From JAXLQL01 sp046331625 (lineage in GTDB: Bacteria > Acidobacteriota > Terriglobia > Bryobacterales > Bryobacteraceae): a DNA stretch of 64,000 nt. The position numbers were made by a program, and so were the translations under genes. The notes beneath the pieces were generated by a model. The model worked only from the letters and a program-made list of their open reading frames with translations. It did not search any database and had not been told where the DNA came from. Position 1 is the first letter of the stretch; each line of letters opens with the position of its first letter. The DNA lies in the NCBI GenBank assembly GCA_046331625.1, contig JAXLQL010000021.1:1-64000 (forward strand), read 5' to 3'. Shown here piece by piece: positions 53,672 through 62,498 of this stretch.

Positions 53672-54835
53672 TCACTGCCACAACGTCCGCCGCGCGTTCG
53701 ACACCGCGCGCGACCAGCCTCGCTGATACACCGCACGGAACGGCCGCGCCACCACTTGCAGCGGTTTCCATTCACCCACCTTGCGATCTTCCTCGCTCGG
53801 CCTCGCCAGATGCCGCAACCGGTCAGGGAACTTCAGCAGTATGTAGCCCAGGTAACGAAGGCGATCGGCGGGATGATGCCAGACGCGGACCGCGAAATCG
53901 CGGAAGCCGCCCTCATAGTAACCACGGCCGAACTGGCTCGCGATCTCGGCGTCGAGTTCGGGCAAGACAGGATCGCGCGCGAGCTCAGCCTCGATGAAAT
54001 CGGGTAGCGCTACGCCGGTCCGCCGCGACGCGAGGTAGAGCCCGAGATACAGCACGCGCTCGCGGCGGATCCGGCGCGTTTCGGCGAACACCCAGTTCCA
54101 ATCGAGTCCAGGCGCCCGCACCAACTGCGCCACGTCGAGCACCTGGCTCAGCTTCGGCCAGCCTTCCTTGGCTCCGTGCGCGCAGACTGCGAGCAACGAA
54201 CACTCCCGATCGAGGGCAGGAACCTCCGCGCCCGCCACCGTGACCGGGCGCACCCTGCTCCAGCAATCGAGCGGGAAGCGCCAGTAGCTCGGCGAGAGTG
54301 CCCAGTGCAGTTCCACCTGAAAGCCGCGGGCGGAATCCTCAAAGTGGAAGTGATAGCGATAGCGGAAGAAGTGTTCCTCGTCTTCTTCGGTGAGGACGGA
54401 GCGGTAGCCGCGCGCTTCCACGATTTCCTTGGCGCGCGTGATGTCTCGCTTGTGAAGCAGCAGATCGAGATCGGCGGAAGGGTTGCGCGCGGTGAGGTCG
54501 CCGTAGGCGAGCATGGCCAAGGCCGGACCCTTGTAGGCGATCGCCTGGATCCCCTCGCGGCCGAGGTCGCGCAGCACTTCATCCAGCTCGCGGGCGAGCT
54601 TGGCGTTGGTGCCGGCGACAAGCGAGTACCACTTGTCGAGGTGACGCCGCGAGGCGAGCGGCACAGCCGCTTCCCGCGCCAACGAACGGGCGAGTAGGGG
54701 GATCACGGAATTCGCCGAGGCGCACTCGATGACGGCGTTCCAATCTGTGATTCTCCCCGCGAGCGGGGCGAATTCCTCCTTGGCTCCCATTGCACGGCGG
54801 GCCGCCCAAAGCAAGATCTCCAATTCCGGCTTCAA
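53672..54835 (-). CDS. Nucleotidyltransferase-family protein (polysaccharide-locus type)
   Basis: This 387-residue protein belongs to the uncharacterised nucleotidyltransferase family found in polysaccharide and peptide loci. The core is AIAYKGPALAMLAYGDL (Lys102-Gly) and RNPSADLDLLL with the metal-binding pair D122-x-D124. HFHFEDSARGFQVELHWALSP and CAHGAKEGWPKLSQVLDVAQL follow. Its catalytic residues appear intact, unlike the related gene at 61500-62498. The gene is divergent from the FkbM methyltransferase, and the pair borders the second polysaccharide locus. Confidence 0.8.
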   Translation of the reverse strand: MKPELEILLWAARRAMGAKEEFAPLAGRITDWNAVIECASANSVIPLLARSLAREAAVPLASRRHLDKWYSLVAGTNAKLARELDEVLRDLGREGIQAIAYKGPALAMLAYGDLTARNPSADLDLLLHKRDITRAKEIVEARGYRSVLTEEDEEHFFRYRYHFHFEDSARGFQVELHWALSPSYWRFPLDCWSRVRPVTVAGAEVPALDRECSLLAVCAHGAKEGWPKLSQVLDVAQLVRAPGLDWNWVFAETRRIRRERVLYLGLYLASRRTGVALPDFIEAELARDPVLPELDAEIASQFGRGYYEGGFRDFAVRVWHHPADRLRYLGYILLKFPDRLRHLARPSEEDRKVGEWKPLQVVARPFRAVYQRGWSRAVSNARRTLWQ

Positions 54836-54913
54836 TGCCCTCGATCATAGCCACTCGGCGGGAGGCGTGCAACTGTACTCTAGGCGGAGGCGGCTCCAGT
54901 ACGCTTTGGCTCA

Positions 54914-55651
54914 ATGATCCGAGGGATGTTCGTAGTTCCCGGTGATATGCTGAGCACAAGCATGTTTCGCAGTCTGGAAGTCAACGGAGTCACCAAGCTT
55001 TACCTGAACGAGTGCTGCAATGATTTGTGGGTGCGCGAAGTGGTGTTTCCGAACCGGCGCGACGGATACTTCATCGAAGCGGGAGCCGCCGACGGCGTCT
55101 CGAGCAGTTCGTGCTGCTTGCTCGAGAAACATCTGGGCTGGCGCGGAATCTGCATCGAGCCGCACGAGGGCTTCTTCGCCAAGCTGGTGCGGAACCGGCC
55201 TGGGAGCATCCATGAGAACGTTTGCCTGGCGAACGAGGGCGGTTGGGTCGAGTTCGTATCGGGAGGTGGCGAAACAGGCGTCAGCCCATACCTGAGCGGC
55301 ATCCGGCAGTCGCTCGAAACCAACAAGTATGGCGGCGGCGACGTCATCGCCGGCGCGACTTTGGTCCGGACACCCGCAGTCAAGCTGGTGGACCTGCTGC
55401 GCAAACATTCGGCTCCCCCCGTGATCGAGTACGGGGCATTCGATATCGAAGGAAGCGAGTTCGAGGCGCTGCGTGCCTTTCCTTTCGATGAATACCGGAT
55501 CTTGGCGATGAGCTTCGAAGTGGATGCCTCGATTCGTCAGCCTTTGTTCGCACTGCTCCGGGCCAACGGCTACCGTGAATCCGCGAACCCTTTCAACACG
55601 GAATATCCGTGGGAGAGTTACTGGCTCCACGAGAGTCTGAGCGCGGCCTGA
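54914..55651 (+). CDS. FkbM-family methyltransferase
   Basis: This 245-residue SAM-dependent methyltransferase has motif I GYFIEAGAADGVSSSS, then WRGICIEPHEGFFAKLV, VKLVDLLRKH and YGAFDIEGSEFEALRAF. FkbM-type enzymes O-methylate sugars or polyketides. Several in-frame ATGs near the start (54914, 54926, 54947, 54962) leave the N terminus uncertain. The next gene overlaps by TGATG, indicating one operon. Confidence 0.85.
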   Translation: MIRGMFVVPGDMLSTSMFRSLEVNGVTKLYLNECCNDLWVREVVFPNRRDGYFIEAGAADGVSSSSCCLLEKHLGWRGICIEPHEGFFAKLVRNRPGSIHENVCLANEGGWVEFVSGGGETGVSPYLSGIRQSLETNKYGGGDVIAGATLVRTPAVKLVDLLRKHSAPPVIEYGAFDIEGSEFEALRAFPFDEYRILAMSFEVDASIRQPLFALLRANGYRESANPFNTEYPWESYWLHESLSAA

Positions 55652-56439
55652 TGGGGGCAGCAGTCGAAATGGGGGAGACACAGATTGCGGTCATCATGCC
55701 GGTGCGGAACGGCATGCCGCTACTGGCCGACTCGATCGAGTCGATCCGCGCTCAGGCATATCCTTCGCTCGAGATCGTCGTGGTAGATGACGGCTCCACG
55801 GACGGCACTCTCGAATACCTGGAGGGGTTGGGCTCCCTGGTCAGCAAGGTTCTGCGCACCGGCGGTAGCGGGCCGGCCGCGGCGCGCAATGCGGGGATCC
55901 GTGCGAGTTCGGCCCCGTTGTTGGCGTTTCTCGACGCTGACGACTTGTGGGAGCCCGGCGCGCTCCGGCTGTTGGAAGCAACTTTGCGAGACCACCCGGA
56001 CGCCGGTTTGGCCCAGGGCAAGATCCGCAATTTTCGCGTGGTCGAAGGCCAGAAAGAGTTCTTTACGCCGCCCTACCGGTTTCTGAATCTCGGCGCTTGT
56101 TTGTGGCGCCGGCGGTTACTCGAATCGATCGGAATGCTGACGGAAACGCTGCGGCTCTGCGAGGATTTGGATCTGCTGATGCGCTGCTGGGAGCGCGACA
56201 TCCCGAAGGCCGAAGTCGAGGCGGTGATCCTCCACTACCGTCGCCACGGCGGCAACATGACTCGTGGACTCGCGGGCGCCGATGTCGGAACATTGGCCGC
56301 GCATAAAATGAGGCTCGACCGTATTCGCGCCGGCCAATTCGACCCGAAAGCTCCCCGCCGGTTCAGGCAGGCCGAGTATCTCGGTACCGGACCCGAAAGC
56401 CAGGACCTCGGTTTTCGCAATCCCGCGGCGGGAGGATGA
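55651..56439 (+). CDS. Family 2 glycosyltransferase
   Basis: This 262-residue GT-A enzyme has IAVIMPVRNGMPLLADSIESI, VVVDDGSTDGTLEYL, SGPAAARNAGIRAS and the D-x-D motif LAFLDADDLWEPGA. LRLCEDLDLLMRCWERD marks the acceptor region. No membrane helices. The ATG at 55651 overlaps the FkbM stop; the open frame extends 14 codons further upstream. Donor and acceptor are unknown. Confidence 0.9.
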   Translation: MGAAVEMGETQIAVIMPVRNGMPLLADSIESIRAQAYPSLEIVVVDDGSTDGTLEYLEGLGSLVSKVLRTGGSGPAAARNAGIRASSAPLLAFLDADDLWEPGALRLLEATLRDHPDAGLAQGKIRNFRVVEGQKEFFTPPYRFLNLGACLWRRRLLESIGMLTETLRLCEDLDLLMRCWERDIPKAEVEAVILHYRRHGGNMTRGLAGADVGTLAAHKMRLDRIRAGQFDPKAPRRFRQAEYLGTGPESQDLGFRNPAAGG

Positions 56440-56534
56440 GCGGCGGCGAAGGGGACTGAGCGACAACGGTACCCCAGCGCAGTACTTCGAGTCACCGATT
56501 GTCTATACCGAAGCTGCTCCCTTACAATGAACCC

Positions 56535-58364
56535 ATGAATCAATCCGGAGACAGCAGGCGGAGGAGAGCCGCCGGTCTGTGCCTGCTCTTTCTCGCGCTT
56601 CCTGTGGGAGCGCAAAGAACACCCGAGGCCTCCTACCAGGCCGCGTGCGCCTCTTGCCACGAAGGAAAAGTGGCGCGAGCGCCGCGGCGGCAGGCGTTCC
56701 GGAGCTACACCGCCGAGCGAGTGCTTGCCTCCATGGAACGAGGCACCATGGTTTCGATGGCGGCGGTTCTGATCGGAATCGAGCGGCGAACGCTGGCGGA
56801 GTGGTTGACCGGGAAGCAATTGGCGAGTTCGTTCCAAGAGACGCCCAAAGCGGAGGCCATGTGCAAGGTTCCCGATCACCCGGACTTCGATCAAGCGCAC
56901 TGGAACGGTTGGAGCCCGGGCGCGGACAACACGCGTTACGATCCGAGCCCCGGGCTTTCCGCCTCGGCAGTGCCGCGGCTGGCTGTGAAGTGGGCGTTCG
57001 CCTTGCCCGGAGAGCAGAACATGAACCCCGCCGTCACACTCGCGGGCGGCCGCGTCTTCTTGGGCAGCCCGATGAGCAAAGTGTACTCGCTCGACCAAGC
57101 GAGCGGCTGCTTGCGCTGGTGGTTCCAAGCGGCGAGTTCGGTTCGCGGCGCGATTCGAATCGAGCGCATCGGGGACCGGCACATGGCTTTCTTCGGCGAT
57201 GCCGCCGGCAGCGTCTACGCGCTGGACCCGGCTACGGGCAAGGAGATCTGGAGAGTCAAGGTAGACGACCAGCCATTCGCGCGCATCATTGGATCGATCG
57301 CGGTCTACGAGGGCCGCCTGTACGTACCCCTAGCAGCCGGCGAAGAATTGGTCGCGTACGGCCCGAAGTACGAGTGTTGCAAGTTTCGGGGAAGCGTAGT
57401 GGCGCTCGATGCCCGCAGCGGCAAGCAGGTGTGGAAGACGTACATGATTGCGGCGCCGGCCAAGCCTGTTGGCAAAAACAAAGCCGGCACCACGATCTAC
57501 GGCCCCTCTGGGGTCGCGATCTGGAGCGCACCGATGATCGACGCCGCGCGCGGCGCGCTGGTGGTCACTACCGGAAACAATTACAGCGGGCCCGCCACGG
57601 CGAACAACAACGCCGTGATCTCGATGGATCTTGGCACGGGCAAGATCCAATGGTCGCGGAGTGCGGTTCCCTCCACGCCTGTCCCGTGCGCCTCGCTAAC
57701 TCCGTCAGAGTGCGATGCCGGCGCCTTGCACATGGACTACGCGGCGCCGCCGATGCTGGTAAGCCTTGGGAACGGCAAGAGGGCCCTTGTGGCATCGCAC
57801 AAAAGTGGAATGGTCTTCGCGTTCGACGCCAATACGGGCAATCCGCTGTGGTCGCATCGTGCCGCCAAGGGCGGCGACCTCGGCGGAATCCTGTTCGGAG
57901 CCGCCAGTGATGGGACCAATGTCTATGCACCGATATCGGACCTCGGCTCAATCAAGGTTCCTTACGGTTTCGGCTTTGAGCCGGACCCGAAGCAGGGGGG
58001 CGGGATCGTGGCATTGCGGGTTTCTGACGGCAAAGCAGTTTGGTCGGCCGCGCCTCCGAAATGCGGCCCGAAGGTTCGCTGCTCACCGGCGCAGATGGGA
58101 GCTGCCAGCGTAATTCCAGGCGCGGTGTTTTCCGGTTCCGCGGATGGGCACATCCGCGCCTACGCCACTGCCAACGGTCGCGTCATCTGGGACTTCGACA
58201 CACGCCGCGAGTTCAAAACGGCAAATGGCGTTCCAGGACACGGAGGCGCACTCAACGGCGCCGGGCCTGTCTTCGGTGGCGGAATGATGTTCGTGAATTC
58301 CGGCTCTGTGGTGGTGGGCGAGGGCGGGAACGTTTTGCTGGCGTTCTCCTTGGACGGCAAGTAG
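56535..58364 (+). CDS. Secreted quinoprotein-like beta-propeller with cytochrome c domain
   Basis: This 609-residue protein has a signal peptide (RRAAGLCLLFLALPVGAQ). A short cytochrome c domain with the haem site CASCHEG starts near residue 38. An eight-bladed PQQ-type propeller follows, with W-motif repeats such as VYALDPATGKEIWRV, VVALDARSGKQVWKT, VFAFDANTGNPLWSH and IRAYATANGRVIWDF. The order cytochrome-propeller resembles polyvinyl-alcohol dehydrogenase-type quinohaemoproteins. Substrate unknown. It would act in the periplasm and pass electrons through haem. Its presence inside a sugar locus is unexpected. Confidence 0.82.
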   Translation: MNQSGDSRRRRAAGLCLLFLALPVGAQRTPEASYQAACASCHEGKVARAPRRQAFRSYTAERVLASMERGTMVSMAAVLIGIERRTLAEWLTGKQLASSFQETPKAEAMCKVPDHPDFDQAHWNGWSPGADNTRYDPSPGLSASAVPRLAVKWAFALPGEQNMNPAVTLAGGRVFLGSPMSKVYSLDQASGCLRWWFQAASSVRGAIRIERIGDRHMAFFGDAAGSVYALDPATGKEIWRVKVDDQPFARIIGSIAVYEGRLYVPLAAGEELVAYGPKYECCKFRGSVVALDARSGKQVWKTYMIAAPAKPVGKNKAGTTIYGPSGVAIWSAPMIDAARGALVVTTGNNYSGPATANNNAVISMDLGTGKIQWSRSAVPSTPVPCASLTPSECDAGALHMDYAAPPMLVSLGNGKRALVASHKSGMVFAFDANTGNPLWSHRAAKGGDLGGILFGAASDGTNVYAPISDLGSIKVPYGFGFEPDPKQGGGIVALRVSDGKAVWSAAPPKCGPKVRCSPAQMGAASVIPGAVFSGSADGHIRAYATANGRVIWDFDTRREFKTANGVPGHGGALNGAGPVFGGGMMFVNSGSVVVGEGGNVLLAFSLDGK

Positions 58365-58540
58365 CTCAATTGGCAGTACCTGGCGTTTGATACGGTGAGC
58401 AACTTGTGAAAGTACCGGTACGTTTCTTTGGTCCCTTTGGGTGGGTGCCGGGCACTTCAGGCCCGCGATATGATATCCTCATTCCGAACAGAGGGCGGCC
58501 CAGTGCAACCTGCTGAGGCTGTAGAAGAAAGAGGAGAGCT
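58365..58540. promoter_or_regulatory. Intergenic region with palindrome and possible promoter
   Basis: A perfect palindrome GTACCGGTAC lies near 58414, and a second GTACC near 58371. GATATGATATC near 58467 contains TATGAT, a good -10. No matching -35 was found at 17 bp. GAAAGAGGAGAGCT precedes the ATG of the PqqD-kinase gene, so translation should be strong. Confidence 0.4.
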
Positions 58541-60874
58541 ATGGGAGGAGAGTCCCACTATCGGGTGAATGAACCCGATGTGATCTATCAATCTTTTGAC
58601 GACGAGGTGGTGGTGATCCACCTCCCAACCGGGGTATATCATTCACTCCCCGGATTAGGAGGGGATGTCTTTCGCTGGCTGACATCTGGGGGCACGTCCC
58701 TAGTTGACGTGATCACCAGCGTCGCAGCCCGCTATGACGCGCCTCGCGAGACAATCGAGCGCGACGTCGCCGGCCTCCGGGACCAGCTCGTGCTCAGACA
58801 TCTGATCGTACCCGCTGCTGCCAACGGTGGTTCGCACTCGGCCACGGTGAGCGAGAACGGCGACGGCTTGTTACCGTACGTCGCACCGGCGCTAAATTGC
58901 CACGACGACCTCCAGGAACTCTTCCTTCTCGATCCGATTCACGACGTCAGTCAAGCTGGCTGGCCGAATCTGCCAGAAAGCACGATCGACATCACGAAGG
59001 CCGAAGCGTTCCAGTGCCGCCTAGCTGGACCACATGTGATCCACGAGCGGTTCGACACGGAGACCGTGGTCGTGCACGCCAATTCCGGCGCGTACTTTTC
59101 GTTGTATGGGCCGGCGGAAGACGTGTTTCTGCTCCTCGAGCACGGGCCGTCATACGCCGAGATCCTGCGGATGCTGGGAAAGAAATATTCTCTCGAAGGC
59201 GTGGACTTCCACACTGTCTTGCGCGGGTTTCTGGCTGGCTTGAAATCAGCCGGGATGCTCGAGGCAGAGCCGCCGGCCGGGACCGAGTCGCGGGACCTGG
59301 AACCAGTGCGGCCCGGTTCGGGGCTCCCGTTCTCGACCCTGAGCTTCGAATTTCCCGATTCGACGGCTCTCGGGCGGGCGGCCATGCCCATGATCAAAGG
59401 GTTGACTCAGAAGCAGCGTTATCGTCTCAAACAGAGCGACGTAGTTTTGGCTGCCGCTGATGGCGCGGCTCTGATTGACCGAAGTTCGGGCAGCTACTAC
59501 CGGCTGAACGCCGCCGCCACCGATGCGTTCCGGATGCTGCAGTCCGGAGCGAATATCGAGGAGATTGCGTCGCAACTGGGTCTGCGGTATGACGTTTCCG
59601 AAGTCGATATCCGGGCAGCTTCGATGGTGTTCATCGCGCATCTGTTGGGCACGGGAATGATCGCGGCCGATGACAGCGCCAGAACCGAAACGTGGCCGGC
59701 CTATGACGGAACGAAGAAGCCCTTCGAGGGATTCGACGTAGCGGCGCACCGTGATCTGGCCGAGCTTATTCTTCCCTTCAACCCCGTACATCGCAGCTCC
59801 GTCACATATCCGGCTACGCGGCCGTCGCGACTGAGCCCGCTGCTGCGCCAGCAGTTCGAAGACATGGCCGGCAGGGAGGGTGTGAGCACGGCGATGTTCG
59901 AGATCGGCGGATCTCGCATCTCGGTCCTCCGCGCCGGTGATTTTGCGCCGGAGCTCGAAAACCCGTGGGCGCATCTTCGTAGCTTCGGGGGCTCGGCGGC
60001 CGATCTCACGATTCGTGTGATGACCACCGGCCCGGAAATGGATTGCTTCCTGCGGTTCATGTTCGAGAGTCTCCACAAAGACTGGACGAAAGATTGCGGT
60101 CCACGCGGTGAAGTTCTCGAGCTGCATTCCCTGCGAGTGCCGGTCATCTACCATCCCGGGCCCGACGTGATCAGCACCGTGGATCTCGACAGCGGGGAGG
60201 CCTTTTACGTCAAACGCGATGGCTCGGCGCCGCTTCCGTTCTGGGAGATCGGCTCGCCGTTCCGGTATCTGCTGCATTCGTGGTTCGGCGATCGCGGGCT
60301 GCAGTTCGTGCATGGCGGCGCGGTCGGTGGTCCGAATGGCGGAGTGCTGCTGGCGGGCAAGGGCGGAACCGGCAAGTCCACTACGAGCCTGGTGTGCGCT
60401 CGGGCGGGCATGCAATACGCGGGTGACGACTATTGCCTGGCGAATCCGGAAACGGGCTTCCTCCACAGCCTCTACAACACCGGGAAGTTGAAAGGCCCCG
60501 GCGATCTCGAGCGGATCCCGGAAGTAGCGGGACACTGTCGAAACGAAGACGGCTTCGAACGAGGCGGTTCCGGTAAAGGGATCTTCTTCGTGTCGGACCT
60601 GTGGCCCGATCAGCTCACAGCCGGCTTCCCGCTGCGAGCGGTGGTGATTCCGCGGGTGACGGGCGAGCGGGACAGCCGCCTGGAGCCGGGTTCGACCGCC
60701 GACGCACTGGCTGCGATCGCGCCGAGCACGGTTGGGCAGCTTCCGGGTGCGAGCCAGGTGGATTGTGACCGGATCGCCCGGCTCGTCTCTCGTCTGCCTG
60801 TGTTTTACCTCGATGCGGGAACCGATCTCGATCAGATACCGGAATTGATCCGCGGAATCGAGGGCGTGTCATGA
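58541..60874 (+). CDS. Three PqqD domains fused to an HprK-like kinase
   Basis: This 777-residue protein has an unusual order of domains. PqqD-like winged helices lie at about residues 5-92, 155-243 and 293-376, each with the pattern V-V---TG-Y--L and a closing HL/GM-I helix. Similar linkers follow domains 1 and 3 (HDDLQELFLL-DPIH near 121, HRDLAELILPFNPVH near 403). The C-terminal half resembles HPr kinase/phosphorylase-related kinases: FVHGGAVGG, Walker A GKGGTGKS at 606-613 and the catalytic-type YAGDDYCLA (D629, D630). PqqD domains bind peptides. Kinases of this type pair with separate PqqD proteins in some polysaccharide loci. The substrate is unknown. The next gene overlaps by ATGA. Confidence 0.82.
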   Translation: MGGESHYRVNEPDVIYQSFDDEVVVIHLPTGVYHSLPGLGGDVFRWLTSGGTSLVDVITSVAARYDAPRETIERDVAGLRDQLVLRHLIVPAAANGGSHSATVSENGDGLLPYVAPALNCHDDLQELFLLDPIHDVSQAGWPNLPESTIDITKAEAFQCRLAGPHVIHERFDTETVVVHANSGAYFSLYGPAEDVFLLLEHGPSYAEILRMLGKKYSLEGVDFHTVLRGFLAGLKSAGMLEAEPPAGTESRDLEPVRPGSGLPFSTLSFEFPDSTALGRAAMPMIKGLTQKQRYRLKQSDVVLAAADGAALIDRSSGSYYRLNAAATDAFRMLQSGANIEEIASQLGLRYDVSEVDIRAASMVFIAHLLGTGMIAADDSARTETWPAYDGTKKPFEGFDVAAHRDLAELILPFNPVHRSSVTYPATRPSRLSPLLRQQFEDMAGREGVSTAMFEIGGSRISVLRAGDFAPELENPWAHLRSFGGSAADLTIRVMTTGPEMDCFLRFMFESLHKDWTKDCGPRGEVLELHSLRVPVIYHPGPDVISTVDLDSGEAFYVKRDGSAPLPFWEIGSPFRYLLHSWFGDRGLQFVHGGAVGGPNGGVLLAGKGGTGKSTTSLVCARAGMQYAGDDYCLANPETGFLHSLYNTGKLKGPGDLERIPEVAGHCRNEDGFERGGSGKGIFFVSDLWPDQLTAGFPLRAVVIPRVTGERDSRLEPGSTADALAAIAPSTVGQLPGASQVDCDRIARLVSRLPVFYLDAGTDLDQIPELIRGIEGVS

Positions 60875-61548
60875 TCAACGCTCCCGACATCAGCGTGGTG
60901 ATCCCGGTACACAACGCCGAGCGCTTCCTCGGTGAAGCGGTGGCCAGCGTTCTTGCTCAGAAAGGATTCTCGAAAGAGATCATCCTGGTGGACAACAACT
61001 CGACGGACCGCTCGCGTGAAGTGGCGGAGTCGCTCGAGGGTCCCATCATCGTTACGAGCGAAAGCCAGCCCGGAGCAGGCGCGGCGCGCAACTGCGGCGT
61101 ATCGCTGGCCACGGGACGCTATCTCGCGTTTCTCGACGCGGACGATCTCTGGCTCGCTGGCAAGGTCGAAAAGCAGGTTCGTGCGCTCTCTGCGGGAAAC
61201 CAGCTGTCGTTCACCTACGCGCGAGAATTTCCCGATGAGCGGTACACAGGGTCTCCTTGCCGGAGCGAACCGTATCCCTTTCTCGCACCCAGCACCTTCC
61301 TGGCGTTGCGCTCCACGGTGCTGCGACTGGGCCCGCTTCCGGAAATCCCTGGCGGCGAGTTCATCGCCTGGTACGGATGGGCGCAAGCGCTCGGCATGAA
61401 GACATCGATGATCACCGAGGTCTGCGCCATGAGGCGGGTTCACGAAAACAACTCCAGCCGTTCTCAGGCGGTGATGGGAAGCTATCCACAGGCGGCGAAA
61501 TGGGTTCTAGAACGGCGGCGGCAAGCGCAACAGACGCCCGCAGCCTGA
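60871..61548 (+). CDS. Family 2 glycosyltransferase
   Basis: This 225-residue GT-A enzyme has ISVVIPVHNAERFLGEAVASVL, ILVDNNSTDRSREVAE, PGAGAARNCGVSLATG and the D-x-D motif LAFLDADDLW. It overlaps the kinase gene by ATGA and the following gene by 49 bp. It is shorter than usual and lacks a membrane anchor. Substrate unknown. Confidence 0.88.
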   Translation: MINAPDISVVIPVHNAERFLGEAVASVLAQKGFSKEIILVDNNSTDRSREVAESLEGPIIVTSESQPGAGAARNCGVSLATGRYLAFLDADDLWLAGKVEKQVRALSAGNQLSFTYAREFPDERYTGSPCRSEPYPFLAPSTFLALRSTVLRLGPLPEIPGGEFIAWYGWAQALGMKTSMITEVCAMRRVHENNSSRSQAVMGSYPQAAKWVLERRRQAQQTPAA

Positions 61549-62498
61549 TCGAGGCTCGGCCCCCGGCGCTGGTTCGGGCGGTGCTGGGGTCGACGGCAGC
61601 GGCACGGCTTTCGGCGTGGAGAGAGTGGCGGGAAGCCGCGGACCTCGACCATCTGACGCCCGAGGAGTTCCTCACCCTTCCTTGCCTCGGCCGCGATTTG
61701 AAAGACTGGCTCACGCTGGATCCTTTGCCCGGAATCTTCCGCGGAATGCTGCGCCGCGCCTGGACGGAGAATCAACTGCGATTGAACGAGACGCGAGCCG
61801 CGATGGACGTGCTCGAGGATGCTGGGTGCGGTCCCGTGCTCGCGGCGGGTGCAGTGACGATTGCGCTGCTGAATCCGTTCGAGGGTTCGGTCCGGCCGAT
61901 TCCCGAGCTTCGCCTGGCGATTCCGCGAGAGCGATTGCACGAGGCGAGCGCGGCGCTTGCCGCTCATGGCTGGCGCCCGAGCTACCCGGTTCCGGATCCG
62001 GATGTGCTGGACTGGGTTCCGGCCGTGCATTTCTCGCGCCATCAATTGCAACTGGTACTGCAGTGGCGCTTGCTGCCTGTTACCGGCACTGCCGCGAAGG
62101 CTTGCGAAGCCGAGATGTCGAAGCAGCATCGGACGGTGGTGCAAGGCGGATGCAACTGGCGTGTACCCGGAGTGGAGGAAACTCTGCTGGCGGCGATGTG
62201 CGGTCGCTTCGACTTCGACCATGATCCAATTCATTGGGCTGTGGATGCCGCTCTGCTTCCCACCAAAGATGTCGACTGGAACCGCTGGAGCCGGTTGGCG
62301 GCCGAGTTCGCACCCGAAGCATTTGACCGGCTGGAATGGATGCGGCACGCAGGCTGGCGCGCGCCCCAGTTGAAGCGGCCACCTGCGCCGAAGCCAGCAG
62401 CGCCTCCGAAACCAGCGATGCCGCACGCGCTTCGGGCTGCGTACCGGCGCTGGCGCGGAAGAGCCGGCCGTGTGCTGAGAAAGATGGGGCTGCGATGA
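61500..62498 (+). CDS. Degenerate nucleotidyltransferase-family protein
   Basis: The product is 332 residues from ATG 61500. The layout follows the nucleotidyltransferase family at 53672-54835: LNETRAAMDVLEDAGCGPVLAAGAVTIAL, RPIPELRLAIPRERLHEASAALAAHGWRP, then FSRHQLQLVLQWRLLP. The Lys of the K-G motif is Ala116, and the D-x-D pair is Glu136-x-Arg138, so catalysis is unlikely. The tail is basic and Pro-rich. It is nested between the PqqD-kinase/glycosyltransferase genes and the ABC exporter and may act as a binding or scaffold protein. Confidence 0.72.
   Translation: MGSRTAAASATDARSLIEARPPALVRAVLGSTAAARLSAWREWREAADLDHLTPEEFLTLPCLGRDLKDWLTLDPLPGIFRGMLRRAWTENQLRLNETRAAMDVLEDAGCGPVLAAGAVTIALLNPFEGSVRPIPELRLAIPRERLHEASAALAAHGWRPSYPVPDPDVLDWVPAVHFSRHQLQLVLQWRLLPVTGTAAKACEAEMSKQHRTVVQGGCNWRVPGVEETLLAAMCGRFDFDHDPIHWAVDAALLPTKDVDWNRWSRLAAEFAPEAFDRLEWMRHAGWRAPQLKRPPAPKPAAPPKPAMPHALRAAYRRWRGRAGRVLRKMGLR

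Noticed and set aside
56535..60874. PQQ biosynthesis locus (quinoprotein beside PqqD domains)
   Set aside because: No PqqA peptide, PqqB, PqqC or radical-SAM PqqE is present. The PqqD-like domains are fused to a kinase instead.
28398..62498. Lasso-peptide-like cluster (asparagine synthase, PqqD domain, kinase, nucleotidyltransferase)
   Set aside because: The genes are spread over 34 kb among glycosyltransferases, no transglutaminase-like protease or precursor peptide was found, and the asparagine synthase is coupled to a Wzt-type ATPase.
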